Source of the DNA: Paracoccaceae bacterium
Lineage (GTDB): Bacteria; Pseudomonadota; Alphaproteobacteria; Rhodobacterales; Rhodobacteraceae
Assembly: GCA_022763485.1 (NCBI GenBank)
Contig: JALEGX010000044.1
Coordinates: 1 to 37,056 of the forward strand
DNA: 37,056 nt
Direction: 5' to 3'
Numbering within the stretch: position 1 is the first letter of the stretch; each line of letters begins with the position of its first letter. Both the position numbers and the translations under genes were made by a program. Below, in pieces: positions 23,864-31,568 of the stretch. The notes beneath the pieces are model-generated. The model was not told the DNA's origin, ran no database searches, and was given only the letters and a program-made list of their open reading frames with translations.

Positions 23864-23889
23864 GCCCCGGCGGCGCAGGTCGCCGGGGC
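23864..23889 (+). promoter_or_regulatory. intra-operon stem-loop after the binding-protein gene
   Basis: GCCCCGGCG (23864-23872) pairs with CGCCGGGGC (23881-23889) around an 8-base loop, followed by ATTTTC. In ABC importer operons such hairpins between the binding protein and permease genes act as 3'-end stabilisers or partial terminators. Confidence 0.6.
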
Positions 23890-23913
23890 ATTTTCAAGAC
23901 GGCGGGGACTATT

Positions 23914-24891
23914 GTGAATTTTCTACGGGTCACATTGATACGGGTTCTCTACGCCGTATTGCTTCTGATCGCGGTATTGGTGCTGAACTTCTCGATGATG
24001 CACATGGCACCGGGCGATGTGGCAGATACAATCGCGCAGGCCGCGGGCGGGATCGACGCAGAGGCGCTTGAACAGATCCGCCAGGAATACGGGCTGGATC
24101 AACCCTTTGTGGTTCAGCTGGGCCGCTACATCGGCAACGTGCTGCAGTTCGATCTGGGCTATTCCTTCTTCTACAATGACAAGGTGACGAACCTGATCCT
24201 CAGCCGCCTTCCGGCGACCTTGCTGCTGGTGATTTCGGCACAGCTGGTGGCGCTGATCATCGGCGTGATACTGGGTGTTTTTTCGGCCCGGAAACCCAAC
24301 GGGATCCTCAGCCACTTCGTGACCTTCCTTGCGCTCTTCGGATATTCCGCGCCCGTCTTCTGGACCGGCCTGCTGATGCTGGTGATGTTCTCTCTGATCG
24401 TTCCGATCTTCCCGGTTGCGGGGATGCGGGATGTGACGATCGAGGGTGGGTTCTTCGTACAGATGCTGGACATTGCGCGGCATCTGGTGCTGCCGATGGT
24501 GACGTTGGCATCGATCTTCCTGGCACTCTATTCCCGCCTGTCGCGCGCCACCATGATGGAGGTGCTGGGCTCGGACTACGTGCGCACCGCCAAGGCCAAG
24601 GGGCTGACACAGCGGCAGGTCGTTTACAAACACGCGCTGAAAAATGCGCTTTCTCCGGTGATCACGCTGGCGGGGTTGCAGCTGTCAGCGGTGGTGTCGG
24701 GCGCGGTGTTGGTGGAAACCGTGTTTTCCTGGCCGGGGCTTGGCACCCTGGCGTTCCAGTCGATCCTGGCGCGGGACACCCCGCTGATCCTGGGCATTCT
24801 GTTCTTCTCGGCCCTTGTGGTGATCGTCGGCAACCTGCTGACGGACTTGGCGCTGAGGCTGGTTGACCCGCGTGTGGGAGGCAAGAGATGA
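23914..24891 (+). CDS. ABC transporter permease, DppB type
   Basis: A 325-residue inner-membrane permease with an N-terminal helix, about six helices in all. The opening LIRVLYAVLLLIAVLVLNFSMMHMAPGD is the family start, and the EAA loop that contacts the ATPases is DYVRTAKAKGLTQRQVVYKHALKNAL (about 221-246). The start is GTG 23914. It ends overlapping the DppC-type ATG by four bases. Confidence 0.9.
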   Translation: MNFLRVTLIRVLYAVLLLIAVLVLNFSMMHMAPGDVADTIAQAAGGIDAEALEQIRQEYGLDQPFVVQLGRYIGNVLQFDLGYSFFYNDKVTNLILSRLPATLLLVISAQLVALIIGVILGVFSARKPNGILSHFVTFLALFGYSAPVFWTGLLMLVMFSLIVPIFPVAGMRDVTIEGGFFVQMLDIARHLVLPMVTLASIFLALYSRLSRATMMEVLGSDYVRTAKAKGLTQRQVVYKHALKNALSPVITLAGLQLSAVVSGAVLVETVFSWPGLGTLAFQSILARDTPLILGILFFSALVVIVGNLLTDLALRLVDPRVGGKR

Positions 24892-25772
24892 GCAACCCGC
24901 AAACCGATCTCGAAACCATCGAGGAAGCCCGTCACCCCTTCGCCGAAGCGTGGGAGATGTTCCGCCTGAACCACGCGGCCCTGGTGGCGTTGGTGATCCT
25001 GATCCTGATCGTGATCATGGCCATCATCGGGCCCTCGCTGTACGGTCGTGATCCCTATGACATGGTCTGGGCGCCGTTCACGCGGCCTGGCGAAAACTGG
25101 GATTTCATTCTGGGAACCGATTATCTGGGCCGCGATCTGCTGGCGATGATCATCAATGGCACCCGCGTGTCGATCATCATTGGACTGGCGGCGGCCTTCG
25201 TTTCGGTTTTCATCGGTGTCACGGTGGGGGCGCTGGCCGGGTTCTATCGCGGCTGGGTCGAAGAGGCGCTGATGCGCTTTACCGAGTTCTTTCAGGTACT
25301 TCCCACCTTGCTGTTTTCCATGGTGATCGTGGCGCTGTTCGGGGCCAGCCTGCCGATGATCACACTGGCTATCGGTGTGGTCAGCTGGACCGCGGTTGCC
25401 CGGATCACCCGCTCGGAATTCCTGCGCATTCGCGAGCTGGAGTATGTCATGGCCAGCCGCGCCTCCGGGGCGACCAACGCCAAGCTGATGTTCCGGGTGA
25501 TCCTGCCCAATGCCTTGCCGCCGATCATCGTGCAATCGGCACTGATGGTGGGCTCTGCCATCCTGTTCGAGGCCGGGCTGTCCTTTTTGGGGCTGACCGA
25601 CCCCAACGTGGTCAGCTGGGGCCAGATCATCGGCTCCAACCGGACCTATTTCCTGGATGCCAGCTTTACCGTCACCATCCCGGGCGTGGCCATCTTTGTC
25701 ACCGTTCTCTGCATCTCGCTCGTGGGGGACGGGCTGAATGATGCGCTCAACCCGAAACTCAGGGCGCGCTAA
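24888..25772 (+). CDS. ABC transporter permease, DppC type
   Basis: A 294-residue inner-membrane permease. The conserved periplasmic segment HILGTD-like FILGTDYLGRDLLAMIINGTR lies at about 69-89, and the EAA loop EYVMASRASGATNAKLMFRVILPNALP at about 185-211. It has about six helices with a cytoplasmic N-terminal stretch. The ATGA overlap with the preceding permease and the TAATG overlap with the next ATPase show tight coupling. Confidence 0.9.
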   Translation: MSNPQTDLETIEEARHPFAEAWEMFRLNHAALVALVILILIVIMAIIGPSLYGRDPYDMVWAPFTRPGENWDFILGTDYLGRDLLAMIINGTRVSIIIGLAAAFVSVFIGVTVGALAGFYRGWVEEALMRFTEFFQVLPTLLFSMVIVALFGASLPMITLAIGVVSWTAVARITRSEFLRIRELEYVMASRASGATNAKLMFRVILPNALPPIIVQSALMVGSAILFEAGLSFLGLTDPNVVSWGQIIGSNRTYFLDASFTVTIPGVAIFVTVLCISLVGDGLNDALNPKLRAR

Positions 25773-26764
25773 TGGCTGATCAACCGCTTCTCAAAGTCGA
25801 AAACCTGCGGATCGAGCTGGTAACCCGCGCGGGCGTCGCCCCGGTGATCGACAACCTGTCGTTTGAACTGGGACATGGCGAAAACATCAGCTTCGTTGGT
25901 GAAAGCGGCTGTGGCAAGTCGATGACCGCGCTGGCGATCATGGGGCTCTTGCCCGAAGGGATCGGGCGCATTGCCTCCGGGTCGATCCTGTTTGACGGTG
26001 AGGACCTGACCACTGCCAGCCCCGAGCGTTTGCGTGACATTCGTGGCAATGAAATTTCGATGATCTTTCAGGAGCCGATGACCTCGCTCAACCCGGTCTA
26101 CACGGTGGGTGAACAGATCGCCGAGGTGTTGCGCGCCCATCAGGGGCTGTCAAAACGCGCCGCCTGGGACATGGCGATCGAGCTTTTGGATGCCGTGCGC
26201 ATTCCCAATGCCAAGGGACGGGTGTCCGATTATCCGTTCCAGATGTCGGGCGGCCAGCGGCAGCGTGTCATGATCGCCATGGCGTTGGCCTGCAAGCCCA
26301 AGATCCTGATCGCGGATGAACCCACAACGGCGCTGGACGTCACCGTGCAAGCGCAGATCTTTGACCTGCTGCGGGATCTGCGGCGGGACACAGGCACATC
26401 GATCATCATGATCACCCATGACATGGGCGCGGTGGCGGAAATGGCCGAGCGGATGATCGTGATGTACGCAGGCCGCAATGCCGAGATCGGACCGGTTGAG
26501 CAGATCATCGAACATCCGCGCCACCCCTACACCCGCGGGCTGATCTCCTGTGTGCCGCATATCGTGGCCAACCTCACGGCCGAACGTCATGAGCTGACCG
26601 AGGTGCCGGGCATCGTGCCGTCGCTCAGGGATTTCGGGCAGAACCGATGCCTTTTTGCGTCGCGATGCGACCGGCGCAGCGATCAGTGTCTGACCGAACG
26701 ACCGCCAACCCGGGAATTCGAAAACGGCCAGAAGTCCGACTGCTGGCACGCGGAGGAGCTCTGA
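25772..26764 (+). CDS. ABC transporter ATP-binding protein, DppD type
   Basis: A 330-residue ATPase of the peptide/nickel importer class. Walker A GESGCGKS is at 43-50, EISMIFQEPMTSLNPVYTVGEQI holds the Q-loop, the signature is MSGGQRQRVMIAMAL and Walker B is ILIADEPTTALDV. The C-terminal oligopeptide/dipeptide extension includes cysteines in NRCLFASRCDRRSDQC, which in relatives can hold an iron-sulfur cluster. Forms a heterodimer with the DppF-type protein encoded next. Confidence 0.9.
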   Translation: MADQPLLKVENLRIELVTRAGVAPVIDNLSFELGHGENISFVGESGCGKSMTALAIMGLLPEGIGRIASGSILFDGEDLTTASPERLRDIRGNEISMIFQEPMTSLNPVYTVGEQIAEVLRAHQGLSKRAAWDMAIELLDAVRIPNAKGRVSDYPFQMSGGQRQRVMIAMALACKPKILIADEPTTALDVTVQAQIFDLLRDLRRDTGTSIIMITHDMGAVAEMAERMIVMYAGRNAEIGPVEQIIEHPRHPYTRGLISCVPHIVANLTAERHELTEVPGIVPSLRDFGQNRCLFASRCDRRSDQCLTERPPTREFENGQKSDCWHAEEL

Positions 26765-27763
26765 ATGTCCGATACCCCGCTGCTGAAGGTCGAAGACCTG
26801 ACTGTACGTTTTGCCGTCAAGCGTGGCGGTGGCTTCGGACAGAAACACTACCTCTATGCCGTGGACAACATCAGCTTCGAGGTGAAGAAGGGGGAAACCC
26901 TTGCCATCGTTGGCGAAAGCGGATCGGGCAAGACCACGGCCGCGCTGGCGGTTGCGCGTCTGGTGGCGGCCTATCAGGGGCGGGTCGATCTGGGCGGACA
27001 GGACATTCTGCAACTGGCGGGCGAAGACCTGCGCCAGATGCGCCGCAGGGTGCAGTTCATCTTTCAGGATCCTTATTCCAGCCTGAACCCCCGGCAACGC
27101 GCCGAAGACGTGGTGCGCGAGCCGTTGCTGAGCCTGACCAAGACGCCGGCGGCAGAGCAGCAGGCGATTGTCGATGACCTCTTCGCCCATGTTGGGCTGC
27201 GGCCTGAACAGAAGCGCTTGTTTCCGCATCAGTTTTCGGGCGGCCAGAGGCAGCGGATCGGCATTGCACGCGCGCTGTCGACGCAACCGGAGCTGATCAT
27301 CTGTGATGAACCGGTGTCGGCTCTGGACGTGGCGGTGCAGGCGCAGATCCTCAATCTTCTGCGCCGGTTGCAAGCCGAATACGGGCTGACCTATCTCTTC
27401 ATCAGCCATGATCTGGGCGTGGTGCAGCACATGTGCGACTCCATTGCGGTGATGTATATGGGCAAGATCGTCGAACATGCTGACCGGCTGAGCCTGTTCA
27501 ACAATCCGCTGCATCCCTACACGGCGGCGTTGCTGTCGGCGGTGCCCACCGTGGACAAGACGCTGCGCCAGAAGTCACGGCGGATCCTGATCCCGGGCGA
27601 CCCGCCGGACCCGGTCAACCTGCCCAAAGGCTGCCGTTTCGCCAATCGCTGCCCGGTGGCGCAGGCCCGCTGCCGCGAAGAAGCCCCGGAGCTGAAACAG
27701 GTTGCCGAAGAGCATCGGATCGCCTGTCATCTGGTAGATGAAAGCGCACAGTCGCCGCTTTGA
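26765..27763 (+). CDS. ABC transporter ATP-binding protein, DppF type
   Basis: A 332-residue ATPase starting immediately after the DppD-type stop. Walker A GESGSGKT, Q-loop FIFQDPYSSLNPRQ, signature FSGGQRQRIGIARAL and Walker B LIICDEPVSALDV are all intact. The C-terminal extension has the GCRFANRCPVAQARC cysteines. It completes the five-gene importer 22270-27763. No terminator is visible before the FrhB-like gene about 180 bases downstream. Confidence 0.9.
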   Translation: MSDTPLLKVEDLTVRFAVKRGGGFGQKHYLYAVDNISFEVKKGETLAIVGESGSGKTTAALAVARLVAAYQGRVDLGGQDILQLAGEDLRQMRRRVQFIFQDPYSSLNPRQRAEDVVREPLLSLTKTPAAEQQAIVDDLFAHVGLRPEQKRLFPHQFSGGQRQRIGIARALSTQPELIICDEPVSALDVAVQAQILNLLRRLQAEYGLTYLFISHDLGVVQHMCDSIAVMYMGKIVEHADRLSLFNNPLHPYTAALLSAVPTVDKTLRQKSRRILIPGDPPDPVNLPKGCRFANRCPVAQARCREEAPELKQVAEEHRIACHLVDESAQSPL

Positions 27764-27944
27764 ACGCGCGGGCGCTGGCACACGTGAACCGGAGGTCTTT
27801 TCGATCTTGGAGGTTTGACCTTCCCATGCGCGATGTCGTGGACGGACAAGACAGGCCACCCGAACGCCATCCAACCTGTGCTGACACATTGCGACAGACG
27901 AGCGGGAGGCATTGGGGAATGGAACGAGCAGCACGGGTGCGCCA
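27764..27944 (+). other. intergenic gap between the importer and FrhB-like genes
   Basis: 181 bases without a strong frame. No terminator hairpin is obvious, so read-through from the importer operon is possible. AGGT-rich segments (27790-27820) could hold a promoter, but no box pair stands out. Confidence 0.35.
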
Positions 27945-29225
27945 ATGAGCGCCGCCATGACACCTGCCGAACGTCTGAACCGGATTTCCGAGGACGCCAT
28001 GTGCATCGGCTGTGGGCTATGCCAATCCGTGGCCGGCCCCGCAACTGTCCGAATGGAGATCGTGGAGAACGGCTATGAACGTCCTGTGGTTCAGGGGGAG
28101 GGGCTGACCCATGAAATGGTCGACCGGATCCTTGATGTCTGTCCCGGCACGCGTGTCGATGGGCTGCCCGAGGGCGAGGTGAATGACAGCACGCAGTCCG
28201 ATCTGATCTGGGGCGCGTATCAGAACATGGTGCTGGGACATGCGAAAGACCCCGAAGTCCGTCATCGCGGCTCAACCGGCGGGGTGCTGACCGCGCTGGG
28301 GATGTACCTGGTGGACAGCGGTGAGGTCGATTTCATCCTGCACGCTCGGGCATCGGAACAGGTGCCGACATTCGGCGAACGGGCGGTGTCCGAAACCGCC
28401 GCTGCGGTGTTGGAGGGGGCAGGGTCGCGCTATGGTCCAACCGCCCCTCTGGTCGATGTGCTGGAGCAGCTGGATCGCGGGCGCCCCTTTGCCTTTGTCG
28501 GAAAACCTTGCGACATCGCGGCCTTGCGCAATCTGGCGCGCTTGGATGAGCGGGTGAATACGCTGGTCAGATACATGCTGACGCCGGTCTGTGGTGGGTT
28601 CATGCCCCCACAGGGCATGTCGCGCTTTCTGGAAAAGGATCTGGGCGTTGATCCGGAGGCGGTGACCGGTTTTCGTTACCGCGGCTTTGGATGCCCCGGA
28701 CCAACCCGGGTGGAGATGGCCAACGGCGATGTGGTCGAAAAAGCCTATACTGATTTCTGGGGCACGGATGAAAGCATGTGGGTGCTGCCGTTCCGCTGCA
28801 AAGTCTGCCCGGATGGCATCGGCGAAGCGGCGGACATTGCGGCCTCCGACACCTGGCCGGGCGGCTCACCGGATCCCGAGACCGAGGGGGATGACCTGGG
28901 CACCAATGCCCTGGTGGTGCGCACGCAACGCGGGGCAGAGCTCGTGGCGCGTTCGGTTGCGGCGGGGTATCTGCAAACGACTGACACCGTGGATCCACGC
29001 TACATGGACAGCGTCCAACCCCACCAGCGGGCCAAGAAACTGGCCGTTGGGGCCCGGCATGAAGGGCTGAGGGCCGAAGGCAAGACCGTTCCACGCACCG
29101 CGCGGTTGCGGTTGGATGCGTTGATGGCAGAGCTTGGCGAGGATAACCGGGTCTTTCAGCGCGACGGCACGCGCGAACGTGTTCGGATCGGCAAGGCCTC
29201 TGAACCCGCTCCCCGCAGAGGCTGA
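27945..29225 (+). CDS. FrhB-family iron-sulfur flavoprotein (F420 hydrogenase/dehydrogenase beta-like)
   Basis: A 426-residue cytoplasmic protein. An N-terminal cluster motif C20-x2-C23-x2-C26 with C66-Pro resembles a [4Fe-4S] site. The FrhB N-terminal domain is marked by HRGSTGGVLTALGMYL (about 107-122) and RYGPTAPLVDVL, and the C-terminal domain by GKPCDIAAL (C189), GFGCPGPT (C250) and CKVCPDGIGEAADIAASD (C285, C288). Relatives carry FAD plus clusters and transfer electrons (F420 oxidoreductases, chlorophyll-metabolism reductases). Rhodobacteraceae are not usually F420 producers, so a different donor is likely. ATG 27945 is chosen over TTG 27912. It precedes a molybdenum oxidoreductase by 129 bases and may be its electron partner (inference). 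Confidence 0.83.
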   Translation: MSAAMTPAERLNRISEDAMCIGCGLCQSVAGPATVRMEIVENGYERPVVQGEGLTHEMVDRILDVCPGTRVDGLPEGEVNDSTQSDLIWGAYQNMVLGHAKDPEVRHRGSTGGVLTALGMYLVDSGEVDFILHARASEQVPTFGERAVSETAAAVLEGAGSRYGPTAPLVDVLEQLDRGRPFAFVGKPCDIAALRNLARLDERVNTLVRYMLTPVCGGFMPPQGMSRFLEKDLGVDPEAVTGFRYRGFGCPGPTRVEMANGDVVEKAYTDFWGTDESMWVLPFRCKVCPDGIGEAADIAASDTWPGGSPDPETEGDDLGTNALVVRTQRGAELVARSVAAGYLQTTDTVDPRYMDSVQPHQRAKKLAVGARHEGLRAEGKTVPRTARLRLDALMAELGEDNRVFQRDGTRERVRIGKASEPAPRRG

Positions 29226-29354
29226 CCCAAGCCCGGAGCGGCGCGCTACACCGGTCGGATCAAATTGGTCTGTTCATTTTTTGCGATATTGGATCTTCGG
29301 GGCAGTCCTGTCGCCGGGTAGGTTTGGCCAACAGTATGTTTCAAGAGGCCTGCC
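29226..29354 (+). promoter_or_regulatory. upstream region of the molybdopterin oxidoreductase with shared element
   Basis: The 129-base gap holds AAATTGGTCTG at 29262-29272, which recurs as AAATTGGTTTG at 31519-31529 before the MocR gene. A second ATTGG lies at 29288-29292. A further similarity, TTTGGCCAACAGTATG at 29323-29338, parallels TTTGCCAGTATG at 31526-31537. TATGTT at 29335-29340 could be a -10 box without a good -35, as expected for an activated promoter. Confidence 0.45.
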
Positions 29355-31403
29355 ATGAACCAGCCAGCCGATTTCAAAGTGCGCCCCAGCGTTTGCCCGC
29401 TGGATTGTCCCGATACCTGCAGCCTGAACATCAAGGTCCTGGGGGACCAGGTGGTCGAGGTCAAGGGATCCAAGGCGAACCCTTACACCGATGGGGTCAT
29501 CTGCAACAAGGTGGCGCGATATTACCCCGATTTCGTGCATGGGGAGACGCGCCTGACCCATCCGCTGCGGCGGACCGGGCCGCGCGGCTCGGGGCAGTAC
29601 GAGCGGATTTCATGGGACACCGCGCTGGACCTCATCCACGAAGCCTTTGCCAAGGCGATTGACGCATATGGTCCCGAAACGATCTTGCCCTTCAACTATG
29701 CCGGACCGCATGGCGAGCTGGCGGCCGGGTCGATGGACCGGCGGTTCTTCTACCAGATGGGCGCGACCATGCTGAACCGCGGGCCACTGTGCGGTGGTGT
29801 ACGCGGCGGGGCCTATTCCAGCATTTTTGGCAACGCGCCGGGGATGCCGCCAATGCAGGTGGTGCATTCTGATCTGGTGCTGGTCTGGGGCAACAACGTC
29901 ACGGTGTCCAACCTTCACCTTGCGCCGCTGCTCAAACAGATGCGGGCCAAGGGGGGCAAGCTGGTGGTGATTGATCCCAAGCGGATCAAGATCGCCGAAC
30001 AATGTGACATGCATGTGCAGATCCAGCCCAACACCGATGTGGTGTTTGCCATGGGGCTTGCAGCCGAACTGGAACGGCGCAACGCGCTGGACAAAGCGTT
30101 CATCGCCGAATGGGTCAGCGGGTTCGACCCCTATATGGAGCAGGCCCGCAAGTATTCCGTCGCCTATGTCGAAGAAACTTGCGGTATCGAGGCGGAGCAG
30201 TTCCACGCGTTGGTGGACTGGATCGTAACGGCAAAGAACATGGCCTGTTCGTTCGGCAACGGGATTGAGCGCGGCCGCTCTGGTGGGTCCGGACTGCGGG
30301 CGGGCATGGTGCTGCCCGCTCTGACCGGCCATCATGGACGGCTGGGGGCCGGGGTGCTGGCCAAGTCAGGTGTTGCAACGCCCAAGAACCAGGCACGCCT
30401 ACACGGCAACCACCTGATGAAGCCGGGAACCAGGGTGATCAACATCATCGATCTGGCAAATGTCTTGCAGGACCAGACGCAGGAAACGCCGATCAAGGCG
30501 GCTATGATCTATAACCACAACCCGGTCGCGACCCATCCCGATCAGACCAATCTGATCAAGGCGCTGATGCAGGAGGGCCTGTTCCTTGCGGGCTGCGATG
30601 TGGCCATGACAGACAGCATGGCGCTGTGCGATGTGATCCTGCCGGCCGCGACCCATTTTGAGCATGATGACGTCTTTGGCGCCTATGGTCAGAACTATCT
30701 GCAACGCGCGGAACCGGTCATTCCCTGTGTCGGGGAAAGCCTGCCTAACACCGAAATCTTCCGCCGTCTGGCGGCGCGGTTCGGGTATGAGGATGCGATT
30801 TTCCGGGCCTCCGATCAGGAGCTTCTGGACGACGCGATCAACTCTGATCATCCGCAGCTGAACGGTCTGCGGGGGCGGGACCTGCCGTCCGACCGCGCGA
30901 TTGAGATCCTGTCGCAGACGGGAGCGCCAATGATCATGTGCAAGACGGTGGTGCCCGACACGCCCTCAGGGAAGATTGAGCTGTTCAGCCAGGCCTATGA
31001 GGACCGCTATGGGTTTGGTGTGCCGCGCTACGATCCGGTCCCGCAGGATCGCCCGTTTGTTCTGATTACGCCCAGTTCGGACAAGCGCACCAATGCGACC
31101 TTCGGCGGGCACGCCGCATCGCAGGGGCCAGAGCGGGTGGAGATGAACCCGAAGGACGCCGATGCGCTGGGTCTGGCCGATGGGGATCTGGTGGCGGTCT
31201 CAAACAACCGCGGCGCAGTGACGTTGCTGTTGAAGGTGACGGACGCAACACGGCCCGGTGTCCTCTATTCGCCCAAAGGCACGTGGCGCGCCACGTCCGA
31301 GACCGGCTTGACCGTCAATGCGCTAATCCCGTCGGACACCCGCACGGACATCGAAGATGGGGCAACCTATCATGAGACCTTTGTGGAGGTCTGCAAACAC
31401 TGA
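29355..31403 (+). CDS. molybdopterin oxidoreductase (bis-MGD, DMSO reductase superfamily)
   Basis: A 682-residue enzyme without a twin-arginine signal, so probably cytoplasmic. The N-terminal cysteines C14, C18, C22 and C50 (CPLDCPDTCSL then ICNK) fit a [4Fe-4S] site. The RGPLCGGVRGGAYSSIFG segment (142-159) includes C146 near the molybdenum site. VVHSDLVLVWGNNVTVSN and DPKRIKIAEQCDMHVQI bind the pterin, and a C-terminal molydopterin-dinucleotide domain follows from about 560 (FVLITPSSDKRTNATFGG). It belongs to an uncharacterised branch; the substrate is unknown. ATG 29355 follows AGAGG. It is flanked by an FrhB-type flavoprotein and a MocR regulator. Confidence 0.87.
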   Translation: MNQPADFKVRPSVCPLDCPDTCSLNIKVLGDQVVEVKGSKANPYTDGVICNKVARYYPDFVHGETRLTHPLRRTGPRGSGQYERISWDTALDLIHEAFAKAIDAYGPETILPFNYAGPHGELAAGSMDRRFFYQMGATMLNRGPLCGGVRGGAYSSIFGNAPGMPPMQVVHSDLVLVWGNNVTVSNLHLAPLLKQMRAKGGKLVVIDPKRIKIAEQCDMHVQIQPNTDVVFAMGLAAELERRNALDKAFIAEWVSGFDPYMEQARKYSVAYVEETCGIEAEQFHALVDWIVTAKNMACSFGNGIERGRSGGSGLRAGMVLPALTGHHGRLGAGVLAKSGVATPKNQARLHGNHLMKPGTRVINIIDLANVLQDQTQETPIKAAMIYNHNPVATHPDQTNLIKALMQEGLFLAGCDVAMTDSMALCDVILPAATHFEHDDVFGAYGQNYLQRAEPVIPCVGESLPNTEIFRRLAARFGYEDAIFRASDQELLDDAINSDHPQLNGLRGRDLPSDRAIEILSQTGAPMIMCKTVVPDTPSGKIELFSQAYEDRYGFGVPRYDPVPQDRPFVLITPSSDKRTNATFGGHAASQGPERVEMNPKDADALGLADGDLVAVSNNRGAVTLLLKVTDATRPGVLYSPKGTWRATSETGLTVNALIPSDTRTDIEDGATYHETFVEVCKH

Positions 31404-31510
31404 TGCCTCTGGGCGCCTCCGGTTTGTGGGGGCGCCCAGCCTTGTGCTGTGGCATCGGCCCGGAAGCACAGCAGACCGGTGGCAGACGGCGATCCAGCGG
31501 GGCAGGCGGG

Positions 31511-31539
31511 TTGGGTCTAAATTGGTTTGCCAGTATGAT
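31511..31539 (+). promoter_or_regulatory. putative mocR promoter with embedded operator-like element
   Basis: TTGGGT (31511-31516) and TATGAT (31534-31539) are separated by exactly 17 bases. The element AAATTGGTTTG (31519-31529), shared with the oxidoreductase upstream region, lies within the spacer, the position expected for autorepression by a MocR regulator. The start codon is 29 bases further on. Confidence 0.5.
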
Positions 31540-31568
31540 GCAGAATCGCAGGCAACAAGCAGGCCGAT

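Noticed and set aside
26150..27514. A 454-codon minus-strand frame
   Set aside because: Antisense to the two Dpp-type ATPases, which have complete Walker and signature motifs.
27945..29225. Evidence for F420-dependent metabolism
   Set aside because: Only the FrhB domain is present; no F420 biosynthesis or other F420-dependent genes are in the window.
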